NCBI GenBank assembly: GCA_030696695.1
Contig: JAUYRP010000011.1
Coordinates: forward strand, 310,001-374,000
Reading direction: 5' to 3'
Length of the DNA: 64,000 nucleotides
DNA from: Methylophilus sp.
GTDB taxonomy: Bacteria; Pseudomonadota; Gammaproteobacteria; Burkholderiales; Methylophilaceae
Shown piece by piece: positions 43,959-53,385 of the stretch. Positions within the stretch are counted from its first letter, which is position 1. Each line of letters starts with the position of its first letter. The position numbers and the translations under genes are program-made. Under the pieces are notes generated by a model, which did no database searches, was not told where the DNA came from, and saw only the letters and a list, made by a program, of their open reading frames with translations.

Positions 43959-45857
43959 TTAATCAATTTCTGGGAGTGCTTCTAACGCTTCGTGAATTTC
44001 TAGCCATTGCAGCTCAGCCTCATCAATCAGGCTTGTTAATTCTGCTTGGCGTTTAATGTGTTGCTGTAACTCTAACTTATGCGCTGGCTCATAGAGCGTT
44101 GCATCTAATGCCCTAGACTCCAAGCTTTGCTTTTCAATTTGATAGGTGGATAACGATTGCTCAAGTTGCGTGAGTGTTTTAAGCAAAGGACGTCTTGCTA
44201 AAATCCGCGCCTGTCTATCTGCCTTGTTTTGCGCATAATCGTTCTTTTTTACAGATTTTTCGCTAGTGTTAGCAACATTTTCTTGCATTTTAACACTTGC
44301 TAGCCATGCTTTGTAATCGTCTAGGTCGCCATCAAACGTCTCCGCCTTGGCATCTGCCACCAGTACAAATCGATCGCAACTGGCACGTAACAATGCCCTA
44401 TCATGCGACACCAAAATAACGCCTCCTTGATAATCCTGCAACGCCATCGTTAAGGCATGACGCATTTCTAAATCTAAATGGTTGGTTGGTTCATCCAGTA
44501 ATAACAAGTTGGGACGTGTCCAAATCAGCAGTGCCAGCGCCAAGCGTGATTTCTCACCGCCAGAAAAGTTAAGGCAGGGCGTGCGCGCCATATCACCCTT
44601 AAAATCAAAGCCACCTAAATAATTCAAATGTTCCTGCTCGCGGGTTGCCGGGTCTAAACGCATCATGTGCTGCAATGGAGATTCATTAGGCCGCAACTGC
44701 TCTAACTGATGTTGCGCAAAATAACCAATATTTAAATCTTTGCCTTCCACCCGTTTTCCGGCTAAGGGAAATAATTCAGCCGCCAGCAGTTTAATCAACG
44801 TAGATTTACCTGCTCCGTTTTTGCCAAGCAGGCCAACGCGCTCCCCTGGACGAATGGTAAATACCACTTTGTTGAGTATAGGTGAATGACCGTAGCCAAC
44901 GTCCACATCATCCAACACTAACAATGGGTCAGGTGCACTCACAGGTTCACGAAACTCAAAGTTGAATTGAGAATCGACATGGGCCGCAGAAATCATTTCC
45001 ATGCGCTCAAGGGCTTTGATTCGACTCTGTGCTTGGCGGGCTTTAGTCGCTTGTACACGGAAGCGGTCGATATAGCTTTGTAAATGTGACACCTTGCGCT
45101 GTTGTTTTTCGAACATGGCTTGTTGCAATGCCAGCTTTTCAGCACGTTGGCGTTCAAAATCACTATAGCCGCCGCGGTACAGGGTCAAACGCTGTTGCTC
45201 AATGTGCAGAATATTATTCACTACACTGTCTAAAAAATCGCGGTCATGCGAAATCAATAACAAGGTGCCACGATACTCTCGCAACCAGCCCTCTAACCAA
45301 ATCACCGCATCTAAATCCAAGTGGTTGGTAGGTTCATCCAGCAACAATAAGTCAGAGCGGCACATCAGTGCCCTCGCTAAATTCAGTCTGACGCGCCAAC
45401 CGCCTGAAAAATCACTGACAGGCCGTTCTAAATCTGCTTGTGAAAATCCAAGCCCATCCAACAGGGCCGCAGCGCGTGCTTTTGCACTGTACCCTTCAAT
45501 ATCACTTAAGCGCTGGTGCAGTTCTGCTATTTTTTCACCCGCATGGTCTGCTTCTGCTTGCGCAAGGGCTATTTCCACTTGGCGCAGTTCTACATCACCA
45601 TCTAGGGTAAAGGCAATGGCAGATTGTGCCAACGCAGGTGTTTCTTGTGCCACATGTGCCACCACCCAATTGGGTGGCATTTCCAAGTCGCCCACCTCTG
45701 GATGCAATTCACCACGTAGTAAGGCAAATAAAGATGATTTGCCTGCACCATTTGCGCCGGTCAACCCTACTTTGTGACCTGGATGCAACTGAAACGAGGC
45801 TTGTTCGACCAGAATTTTGGCGCCACGTGTGAGCGTTAATTGTTTAAATTGAATCAA
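43959..45857 (-). CDS. yheS: ABC-F ATPase, YheS type
   Basis: A 632-residue soluble protein with two ATP-binding cassettes. Walker A loops are GLTGANGAGKSSLFALL (residues 31-47) and GLLGKNGAGKSTLIKLL, signatures DFSGGWRVRLNLARALM and NFSGGEKSRLALALLI, and Walker B LLLLDEPTNHLDLDA and LLLLDEPTNHLDLEM. The start with HPGHKVGLTG and VVAHVAQETPALAQ is typical of YheS. Between the domains lies the basic helical linker of ABC-F proteins, which reaches into the ribosome. The C-terminal 90 residues form a Lys/Gln-rich coiled coil. Confidence 0.9.
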   Translation of the reverse strand: MIQFKQLTLTRGAKILVEQASFQLHPGHKVGLTGANGAGKSSLFALLRGELHPEVGDLEMPPNWVVAHVAQETPALAQSAIAFTLDGDVELRQVEIALAQAEADHAGEKIAELHQRLSDIEGYSAKARAAALLDGLGFSQADLERPVSDFSGGWRVRLNLARALMCRSDLLLLDEPTNHLDLDAVIWLEGWLREYRGTLLLISHDRDFLDSVVNNILHIEQQRLTLYRGGYSDFERQRAEKLALQQAMFEKQQRKVSHLQSYIDRFRVQATKARQAQSRIKALERMEMISAAHVDSQFNFEFREPVSAPDPLLVLDDVDVGYGHSPILNKVVFTIRPGERVGLLGKNGAGKSTLIKLLAAELFPLAGKRVEGKDLNIGYFAQHQLEQLRPNESPLQHMMRLDPATREQEHLNYLGGFDFKGDMARTPCLNFSGGEKSRLALALLIWTRPNLLLLDEPTNHLDLEMRHALTMALQDYQGGVILVSHDRALLRASCDRFVLVADAKAETFDGDLDDYKAWLASVKMQENVANTSEKSVKKNDYAQNKADRQARILARRPLLKTLTQLEQSLSTYQIEKQSLESRALDATLYEPAHKLELQQHIKRQAELTSLIDEAELQWLEIHEALEALPEID

Positions 45858-46012
45858 AAGCTGTCCGTAAATCGGCCTGAATTGCCAAAAGGCGTTATTC
45901 TAAAGCAAAGCTTGTATGAACATTCACTGAACTTTACCTTTGCATTCTAATTCTGATATAAAAATACAGTAAAATACGAGTAGATTACTATGCACACACC
46001 CAACATCACTTC

Positions 46013-49000
46013 ATGACCATTCGCTCTTTCTTTCGCTGGGTATCGTATTTCCTAACTTTCGTCGCCGCACTCCTATTAATCACAATAGTCATCATCCGTT
46101 TTGTGATTTTTCCTAATATCGATCAATACAAAGATGACATAGCCACCTACGCAAGCAAGACAGCTCAACGCCAAGTAACTATTGGTCATATTCAAACTGG
46201 ATGGCGTCATATTTCACCACGGATAACGCTAGGCGATGTCATTATCTATGATGAACAAAATAGACCTGCGCTTACCCTTAAAAAAATTGATACGCAGCTA
46301 TCGTGGCTGAGTCTTGGTTTGCTTGACCTGCGCTTGTCAGAACTCACCGCACACTCGCCAGAACTGATGATCAGACGATCCTCCGAAGGCGTGCTTTATA
46401 TAGCTGGTGTGAATTTAAGTGGGCGCGGCAACCCAGATTTTGCTAACTGGCTGTTGGCACAATCAAAAGTAGGTGTGCGTAATGCTGCTGTTACCTATAT
46501 TGACGAAAAAAGAAATGCCCCTCCGCTCTCTCTACAGAAACTTGATTTAACGTTAAGCAATTCCGCATGGAAAAGCCTATTTGGACGTCATGAATTTCAG
46601 TTGAACGCCCTACCTTCTGTAGGTACAAAACAACCTATTCAGCTATCTGGTTATTTTATTGGTCGCGATATGTCTAATTTAGTAGATTGGCGCGGTAGTA
46701 TACATGCCTCGCTTCAAGAAGCTGATATTGCTGCATGGCGCCCTTGGCTAGACTATCCTGTGCAATTAAAAAGTGGCGTAGGCAATATTGACGCCGATTT
46801 ACACTTTGCAAAACTTGCAATAGATGCATTGGATGCAGATGTGCAATTGAGTAATTTAACGATAAGTCATCCTACCGAAACCACATCGCTAATTGCCAGC
46901 GAGCTAAGCGGTTTACTTGGATGGAAAAAAGCCAGCAACCGCGAGTTAATGACCTTAAAAGAGTTTAATCTGGCACTCGACACAGGCCTGAAAGTACAAT
47001 CTGCAGAGGGTGAATGGGTACGTAGCCGAAAAAAAAACCAAGATTGGACCGATGCTAAATTGTCCGTTGAGTCCCTAAATCTCATTAAAGTGGCAGAAGC
47101 TGCGGCCTACATTTCGCTCCCAGAGTCATGGCAACAGTGGATAGCAGGCATATCACCTAGCGGCACTATCAATACGCTAGAAGCTTCAGTATCCGGCCCA
47201 TCGGACAGCTTACAAAACTACTCTGCTTCTGCTGAATTTGCACAATTTAACATGCAGGCTTTTAACCAACTCCCTGGTTTTAGTCATTTTTCTGGCGATT
47301 TTGATTTCAATGAACGCAAAGGGAAAGTGCAACTCAATACGCAGAATGCGCTTTTGGATTTAAAAGACATTTTGCGCTGGCCTGTCCCTATCGACAATCT
47401 GCAAGGCGAAGTAACGTGGCAGATTAATCAACAAAATGTCAAAGTGGTTGCGAATAAATTGAATGTGAAGAACCCGCATATAGGTGGCGTGATTAAAGCT
47501 CAGTACGAACATCGCCCTGGCGCTAGCGGATATTTAGATTTAAATGCTAATTTTAATGAAGGCAACGCCAAATTTGCCCCTTTTTATTACCCCATCATAC
47601 TGGGGGAAGAAACCCTGCACTGGTTAGACACTTCCATCATTGCTGGTCGTGCCAATGATGTGAATGTCATTATCAAAGGGCCATTGGCCGACTTCCCTTT
47701 TGTCAACAAAAAAAATCAACCTGATGCTTCACTTGGTCAATTTAAAGTCACCGCACAAATTGAAGATGCTTTAATCGAGTACGGTACAGGCTGGCCCCTC
47801 ATCCGAGGGTTGAATACACAGATGCTGTTCGAAGGGAAGCGCATGTTGCTGAATGCCAATAAAGGATATGTGTTTGGCAACAAAATCATCAGTACTGTTG
47901 TTGAGATTCCCCAGTTAGATGCAGATTGGCCCATGCTGAACATCACCAGCGAGGTTGAGGGATCTGTGCGTGAAGGCATTAAATTTGTGAATGAAAGTCC
48001 AGTAAAAGAAGTCACCATGGGTTTCACAGAACCCCTTAAAACAGCCGGAGATGCCCATTTACATTTGGAACTCAAGATTCCACTTCAAGATATAGAAACC
48101 GCTAATTACGCTGGTACTTATCAAATCAAAAATGGCACTTTATATGCGAATGACGAGATTGGCTTGCCCGAAATAAGTAAAATCAATGGCGCATTGAATT
48201 TTAATGAAAACGGTTTGACTGCTCAAAACATCAGTACTGAAATCATGGGCGGCGCCTCTAGACTCAGCCTTACCACGGGCAAAGACAAATCTATTCAAAT
48301 CAATGCCAGTGGAAGAATCAATGATGTTGGTATTCGAAAAATGATCGATCATCCAATCGCAAATGCATTGCGTGGTACCACCGATTGGAAGGGTGATATT
48401 TTGATTAAAAAACCCCTGGCCGATTTTACTTTCACCTCAAATCTAGTTGGTATGGCGATTAATTTACCAAGCCCGCTCAATAAACCAGCGGGCCAAATTA
48501 TTCCTCTGAAAATTGAGAAAAAACAGGGGCTTGCCAGTAAGGACGAAATACAATTGCAGTACGGCGAACTCATTTCTGGGAAAATCGCTCGCAATGAAGT
48601 CGAAGGCAAATGGACAATTGACAGGGGTGAGATTGGCATCAACACCGCTGCCGATATACCGCTCACCAAAGGGTTAATGCTCAAAGCAAAATTTGATGTC
48701 TTTGATGTAGACCAATGGTTAGCTTTCTTCAAAGAAAATACACCACAACCAACAACTCAAAACAACGGCGCACTGCCTAGCTGGCTCACGCAAGCCGAGG
48801 TATCTGCCAATACGTTAAAAATACTCAGCCGCGAAGTACATCAACTCAAAGCAACGGCAAAGCCCTTGCCCACTGGTTTGAAGTTCTCCATTCAGAGCCA
48901 AGAGCTAACTGGAGACGTGATTTGGCAGGGTGAAGGCAACGGGAAAATTATCGCAAAACTTAAAAATTTAATTATTCCGAAAGTGACCGCAAAAGCTGAA

Positions 49001-49870
49001 GCTCCTGTTAAAAACGAAATTAAGCGCTTAAGCAAAGAATACCCTGCACTTGATTTGGAAGTAGAAAACTTTGAAATTGGTGACAAAAAGCTAGGAGCAA
49101 TTGCTGTCAATGCATTTGAGGATGGTGACAATTGGGAGATTCAAAAACTCAATATCAGCAACCCTGATTTTGTATTAACGGGTGATGGCACATGGCAAAA
49201 CTGGACACGTAACCCTAACACTGCCCTAAAATTTACTTTGCAGTCCGAGAGTATTGGTAAATCCCTTAAACGCTTTGGGCAACCCGATGTGGTAAGAGGT
49301 GGTAAGGCTACTATTTCTGGTCAACTCCGCTGGCCCGGTAGCCCGCATGAATTTGATACATCTGGGTTAAGTGGCAATATTCAATTAAATGCAGAAAAAG
49401 GACAAATCGTAAAAGTACAACCTGGAGTTGGGCGTTTGCTTGGTTTGCTTAGTCTACAAAGCTTACCAAGACGACTCAGCTTAGACTTTAGAGACTTGTT
49501 TAGTGAAGGTTTTGCCTTTGATAAAATCAGTGCGACAGCCGTTGCAAGCAATGGTATTTTACACAGCGATGATTTCTACATGACTGGCCCAGCGGCTGAA
49601 GCCAAAATTAAAGGTGAAACTAATTTAAAAACAGAAACTCAAGACCTGAGGGTCACCGTGATTCCCCATGTAAGCGACTCCTTGTCGCTTGCTGCGCTGG
49701 CAGGTGGGCCCATAGTTGGCGCAGCAGCTTTTGTTGCGCAGAAGTTACTAAAAGACCCATTTAATAAAATAGCCGCAACGGATTATGTAATTACAGGTAC
49801 TTGGGACAATCCCCAAGAGGTAGAATCAAAGAAAGAACCCGCAAAAAGTAATGGCATCACTATTCAGTAG
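46013..49870 (+). CDS. yhdP: YhdP family AsmA-like envelope protein
   Basis: A 1285-residue protein: one N-terminal membrane helix (about residues 12-34), then a very long periplasmic beta-rich body. Start (VIFPNIDQYKDDIATYASK) and end (ADDFYM-type TGPAAEAKIKGETNL, then LRVTVIPHVSDSLSLAALAG) match the YhdP/DUF3971 family, and the C-terminus has GPIVGAAAFVAQKLLKDPFN. These proteins form hydrophobic grooves that carry phospholipids between membranes, together with TamB and YdbH. The order yhdP - nitrilase-like - tldD is conserved in beta- and gammaproteobacteria. It is about the usual length. Confidence 0.92.
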   Translation: MTIRSFFRWVSYFLTFVAALLLITIVIIRFVIFPNIDQYKDDIATYASKTAQRQVTIGHIQTGWRHISPRITLGDVIIYDEQNRPALTLKKIDTQLSWLSLGLLDLRLSELTAHSPELMIRRSSEGVLYIAGVNLSGRGNPDFANWLLAQSKVGVRNAAVTYIDEKRNAPPLSLQKLDLTLSNSAWKSLFGRHEFQLNALPSVGTKQPIQLSGYFIGRDMSNLVDWRGSIHASLQEADIAAWRPWLDYPVQLKSGVGNIDADLHFAKLAIDALDADVQLSNLTISHPTETTSLIASELSGLLGWKKASNRELMTLKEFNLALDTGLKVQSAEGEWVRSRKKNQDWTDAKLSVESLNLIKVAEAAAYISLPESWQQWIAGISPSGTINTLEASVSGPSDSLQNYSASAEFAQFNMQAFNQLPGFSHFSGDFDFNERKGKVQLNTQNALLDLKDILRWPVPIDNLQGEVTWQINQQNVKVVANKLNVKNPHIGGVIKAQYEHRPGASGYLDLNANFNEGNAKFAPFYYPIILGEETLHWLDTSIIAGRANDVNVIIKGPLADFPFVNKKNQPDASLGQFKVTAQIEDALIEYGTGWPLIRGLNTQMLFEGKRMLLNANKGYVFGNKIISTVVEIPQLDADWPMLNITSEVEGSVREGIKFVNESPVKEVTMGFTEPLKTAGDAHLHLELKIPLQDIETANYAGTYQIKNGTLYANDEIGLPEISKINGALNFNENGLTAQNISTEIMGGASRLSLTTGKDKSIQINASGRINDVGIRKMIDHPIANALRGTTDWKGDILIKKPLADFTFTSNLVGMAINLPSPLNKPAGQIIPLKIEKKQGLASKDEIQLQYGELISGKIARNEVEGKWTIDRGEIGINTAADIPLTKGLMLKAKFDVFDVDQWLAFFKENTPQPTTQNNGALPSWLTQAEVSANTLKILSREVHQLKATAKPLPTGLKFSIQSQELTGDVIWQGEGNGKIIAKLKNLIIPKVTAKAEAPVKNEIKRLSKEYPALDLEVENFEIGDKKLGAIAVNAFEDGDNWEIQKLNISNPDFVLTGDGTWQNWTRNPNTALKFTLQSESIGKSLKRFGQPDVVRGGKATISGQLRWPGSPHEFDTSGLSGNIQLNAEKGQIVKVQPGVGRLLGLLSLQSLPRRLSLDFRDLFSEGFAFDKISATAVASNGILHSDDFYMTGPAAEAKIKGETNLKTETQDLRVTVIPHVSDSLSLAALAGGPIVGAAAFVAQKLLKDPFNKIAATDYVITGTWDNPQEVESKKEPAKSNGITIQ

Positions 49871-49880
49871 ATAATGAAAA

Positions 49881-50735
49881 ATGATTATGGAAACTAAAAG
49901 CAAAACCAACACTACAAAAAAAGACAATATTTTCAAAGTGGCCGCAGTCCAGATGGCCTCAAGTCCGCATGTCTCATCTAACTTAGTTGAAGCAAAGCGG
50001 CTGATTGAATTGGCGGCTAAGCAAGGAGCCAAAATTGTGGTGCTGCCAGAATATTTCTGCATCATGGGCAGCAAAGATTTTGACAAGGTGGCTGTGCGTG
50101 AAAAACCAAATGATGGCCCGATTCAAACCTTTATTGCTAAAACGGCAAAGCAATACAAGGTATGGATTGTCGCAGGCACTGTGCCAATGGTCAGCAATTT
50201 TCCTAACAAAGTCAGAAATAGTTGCTTGGTCTATAACGACAAAGGTGAACAAGTCGCACGTTACGACAAGATTCACTTATTTGGTCTAGATTTGGGCACT
50301 GAGCATTACCATGAAGAAAACACTATTGAATCTGGCGACAAGATTGTGACTATTGAAACGCCATATGGCAAAATTGGTCTATCTATTTGCTATGACCTAC
50401 GGTTCCCAGAGCTATACCGTGCCATGGGCGAAGTAGATATGATCATGGTGCCGTCTGCGTTCACGGAAACCACAGGTAAAGCGCACTGGGAAACCCTGGT
50501 ACGTGCGCGTGCTATTGAAAACCTATGCTATGTCGTGGCTTCAGCCCAAGGTGGTTACCATTTATCGGGTCGTGAAACCCACGGTAACAGCATGATTGTA
50601 GATCCATGGGGTGTAGTGTTAGACCGGCTGCCGCGCGGCTCTGGTGTAGTCATTGCTAACATAAACCGTGATTATTTGAGCAGCTTACGTCAAAGCCTAC
50701 CAGCACTTAAACACAAAACTATCCGAGCTGTTTAA
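49881..50735 (+). CDS. Carbon-nitrogen hydrolase (nitrilase superfamily, Nit-like)
   Basis: A 284-residue amidohydrolase with the catalytic triad of the family: Glu in VVLPEYFCIMG, Lys in RYDKIHLFGLD and Cys in GLSICYDLRFPELYR. This last motif is typical of Nit1-like deaminated-glutathione amidases, a likely repair function. An alternative ATG is at 49887. It lies 10 bp after yhdP and 91 bp before tldD, a conserved neighbourhood. Confidence 0.9.
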   Translation: MIMETKSKTNTTKKDNIFKVAAVQMASSPHVSSNLVEAKRLIELAAKQGAKIVVLPEYFCIMGSKDFDKVAVREKPNDGPIQTFIAKTAKQYKVWIVAGTVPMVSNFPNKVRNSCLVYNDKGEQVARYDKIHLFGLDLGTEHYHEENTIESGDKIVTIETPYGKIGLSICYDLRFPELYRAMGEVDMIMVPSAFTETTGKAHWETLVRARAIENLCYVVASAQGGYHLSGRETHGNSMIVDPWGVVLDRLPRGSGVVIANINRDYLSSLRQSLPALKHKTIRAV

Positions 50736-50826
50736 TGGCTTTCATGACCTCAATTTGTGTATGAACACCACAGCTATTTGAGCCTGGTTGTGCTAGCATC
50801 AAGTAACATTTATATTAGAAGTAGAC

Positions 50827-52278
50827 ATGAATAACCCTAATGAAAATCAGCATTTAGAGACCGCCCAAGACTTATTACTAAGACCCACAGGCTTGGACAC
50901 CTCTGCGCTGCAAGGTGTGCTCAGCCAAATGATGTCGCACCAAGTGGATTATGCAGATTTGTATTTTCAATATAGCCGTAGCGAGTCATGGGGGCTTGAA
51001 GAAGGCCAAGTGAAATCTGGCAACTTTAGCATTGATCAAGGCGTCGGGGTACGTGCGGTGAGCGGTGAGAAAACCGCATTTGCTTATTCGGATGAAATTA
51101 ATTTACCCGCGTTGCAAGAAGCAGCGAATGCGACTAAAGCCATTGCCGCTATAGGCGCAGAACAAACGGGAAAAGGCATTATCACACACCAATCACCTGC
51201 GTTATATTTACCACAAGACCCAATCGCCAGCTTGAGTGCAGATGCCAAAGTAAAGTTATTAGAGCGTCTCGAGCAATTTGCAAAACAAGCAGACCCAAGA
51301 ATCAGCCAAGTAATGGCTTCAATCGCAGGTGAGTACGAAGTGGTGATGGTAGCGCGCAGCGATGGCCTGATGGCAGCAGATGTACGCCCATTGGTGCGTA
51401 TCTCTATACAAGTCATTGCAGAGCACAATGGTCGACGCGAGCAAGGCTCTAGTGGCGGTGGCGGTCGTTTTGACTACAGCTATTTTACTGACGCCGTATT
51501 GCAAGACTACGCGCAAAAAGCTGTGCACCAGGCGCTAGTGAATTTGGACGCACGCCCTGCCCCAGCTGGCAGCATGACGGTAGTGCTTGGCGCTGGTTGG
51601 CCAGGTATTTTACTGCATGAAGCCATTGGGCATGGTTTGGAGGGTGACTTTAACCGTAAAGGCAGCTCTGCGTTTGCCAATATGATAGGCAAACAAGTGG
51701 CCGCCAAAGGTATCACCATTGTCGACGATGGCACAATTGCTGACCGTCGAGGCTCACTGAGTATGGATGATGAAGGCAACCCGACAAATAAAACGGTACT
51801 CATTGAAGATGGTATTTTGCGCGGCTACATTCAAGATAGCTTGAATGCACGCTTAATGGGCATGCCACTCACGGGTAACGCAAGACGCGAGAGCTATGCG
51901 CATATCCCCATGCCTCGCATGACCAACACCTACATGATGAACGGTGATAAAGACCCTGCAGAGATTATTAAATCTGTGAAAAAAGGCTTATACGCAGCCA
52001 ATTTTGGTGGTGGTCAAGTGGATATCACCAGTGGCAAATTTGTCTTTAGCGCTGCCGAAGCTTACATGATTGAAGATGGGGAAATTACCTATCCAGTGAA
52101 AGGTGCAACGCTCATTGGCAATGGACCAGACGTGCTGACTCGCGTCAGCATGATAGGGAATGACATGGCGTTAGACTCTGGCGTGGGCACTTGCGGTAAA
52201 GAAGGCCAAAGTGTGCCAGTTGGTGTGGGCCAGCCCACCTTAAAAATTGATGGCTTGACGGTGGGTGGAACTGTCTAG
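50827..52278 (+). CDS. tldD: Metalloprotease TldD
   Basis: A 483-residue protein with the zinc site HEAIGHGLEGD, preceded by VVLGAGWPGILL, and the C-terminal motifs YPVKGATLIGNGPDVLTRVS and GTCGKEGQSVPVGVGQPTLK. With TldE/PmbA it forms a heterodimeric protease that trims unfolded peptides; PmbA is not in this window. Both the zinc residues and length are intact. Confidence 0.96.
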   Translation: MNNPNENQHLETAQDLLLRPTGLDTSALQGVLSQMMSHQVDYADLYFQYSRSESWGLEEGQVKSGNFSIDQGVGVRAVSGEKTAFAYSDEINLPALQEAANATKAIAAIGAEQTGKGIITHQSPALYLPQDPIASLSADAKVKLLERLEQFAKQADPRISQVMASIAGEYEVVMVARSDGLMAADVRPLVRISIQVIAEHNGRREQGSSGGGGRFDYSYFTDAVLQDYAQKAVHQALVNLDARPAPAGSMTVVLGAGWPGILLHEAIGHGLEGDFNRKGSSAFANMIGKQVAAKGITIVDDGTIADRRGSLSMDDEGNPTNKTVLIEDGILRGYIQDSLNARLMGMPLTGNARRESYAHIPMPRMTNTYMMNGDKDPAEIIKSVKKGLYAANFGGGQVDITSGKFVFSAAEAYMIEDGEITYPVKGATLIGNGPDVLTRVSMIGNDMALDSGVGTCGKEGQSVPVGVGQPTLKIDGLTVGGTV

Positions 52279-52346
52279 TAAGGTTTTACTTAACGATTTA
52301 GTAATGAACTGACACTATTTCAATACACGGCAAAAAGGAGATCCAA

Positions 52347-52610
52347 ATGGCAACGGCTAAAAAAGAATCCAGTGAAAAAGTAGCGCCTAAGAAAACAGCC
52401 ACTAAATCGGCTACTGCTAAAAAAACAACTGAAGTAAAAAAGGCTGCGCCTAAAAAAGCCAGCAAATCTGCTCAAGCCTCACCTGCTGAACGCTATAGAA
52501 TGGTAGAAGTAGCCGCTTATTATATTGCGGAGAAAAATGAGTTTGCTGGCAATGCCACAGATTACTGGATACAAGCAGAAATAGAAATCAACGCGAAGTA
52601 CCCAAAATAA
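52347..52610 (+). CDS. DUF2934 protein with a lysine-rich N-terminal tail
   Basis: An 87-residue protein. The first 48 residues are a Lys/Ala/Thr-rich, histone-like tail with PKKTATKSATAKKT repeats; the rest is the DUF2934 motif: YRMVEVAAYYIAEKNEFAGN and DYWIQAEIEI. The tail suggests nucleic-acid contact but this is inference. A strong AAAAGGAG ribosome site is present and a terminator follows directly. Confidence 0.85.
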   Translation: MATAKKESSEKVAPKKTATKSATAKKTTEVKKAAPKKASKSAQASPAERYRMVEVAAYYIAEKNEFAGNATDYWIQAEIEINAKYPK

Positions 52611-52611
52611 T

Positions 52612-52636
52612 AAAGGCGCCTTGAGCGCCTTTTTTT
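52612..52636 (+). terminator. Intrinsic terminator after the DUF2934 gene
   Basis: AAAGGCGC - cttga - GCGCCTTT followed by further T residues. It starts 2 bp after the stop codon. Confidence 0.88.
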
Positions 52637-52651
52637 ATACCATAATCTGTC

Positions 52652-52773
52652 AATCAATCCCTGAGGTAGATGCATGACAAGACGCACGGAGCACAGAAGC
52701 CGGAATGTACACTAAGTACATGAGGATTTCGAGCACCGCGCAACACAGTCATGCGCTAACGCAGTGATTGATT
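52652..52773. repeat. Nested palindromic element next to efp
   Basis: A 122-bp stretch with three nested arm pairs: AATCAATC (52652-52659) with GATTGATT (52766-52773), GCATGAC (52672-52678) with GTCATGC (52748-52754), and TGTAC (52706-52710) with GTACA (52716-52720). The centre contains further imperfect pairing. It touches the efp stop codon. It looks like a REP- or MITE-like intergenic element; other copies are not present in this window as far as could be seen. Confidence 0.6.
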
Positions 52774-53334
52774 TTATTTCATTACGCGGTTACGGTACTC
52801 ACCGGTACGTGTATCAATCTCAATTTTGTCGCCTTGGCTTACAAACAACGGCACTGGAATTTCGAAACCGGTAGCAATTTTCGCCGGTTTCATCACTTTA
52901 CCTGAGGTGTCACCCTTCACTGCTGGCTCTGTGTAAGTGATTTCGCGCACAACAGTGGTTGGTAGTTCGATAGAAATCGCTTTACCGTCGTAAAAACGCA
53001 CTTCGCATGGCATGCCATCTTCCAAATATGGTAGCGAATCTTCCATGAACTCAGCGTCTACATCATATTGATTGTATTCAGCATCCATAAATACATAGGT
53101 AGGATCAGCAAAGTAACTGTAAGTCACTTCTTTTTTCTCTAACACAATCACTTCAAACTTATCTTGTGCCGCATACACGTTTTCACTTGGCGCGTCAGTC
53201 AGCAAGTTTTTCATTTTCATTTTAACAACGGCTGAGTTACGGCCAGATTTGTTATATTCTGCTTTAACAATGACCATTGGGTCATTACCAATCATTACCA
53301 CGTTGCCCACGCGAAGGTCTTGTGCGATTTTCAT
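52774..53334 (-). CDS. efp: Translation elongation factor P (arginine type)
   Basis: A 186-residue EF-P with three beta-barrel domains. At the tip of domain I the sequence is [11 protein letters not shown], placing Arg32 where lysine-modified EF-Ps have Lys34. Arg32-type EF-P is rhamnosylated by EarP, and earP is the gene directly upstream on the same strand. EF-P rescues ribosomes stalled at polyproline stretches; the kinase at 40430 in this window is one protein with such a stretch. The C-terminus ends [17 protein letters not shown], the family standard. Confidence 0.97.
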   Translation of the reverse strand: MKIAQDLRVGNVVMIGNDPMVIVKAEYNKSGRNSAVVKMKMKNLLTDAPSENVYAAQDKFEVIVLEKKEVTYSYFADPTYVFMDAEYNQYDVDAEFMEDSLPYLEDGMPCEVRFYDGKAISIELPTTVVREITYTEPAVKGDTSGKVMKPAKIATGFEIPVPLFVSQGDKIEIDTRTGEYRNRVMK

Positions 53335-53385
53335 AATATGGAGTTAGAAAAATAAAATTTTAGAAGCGCGCATTATACTTAATTT

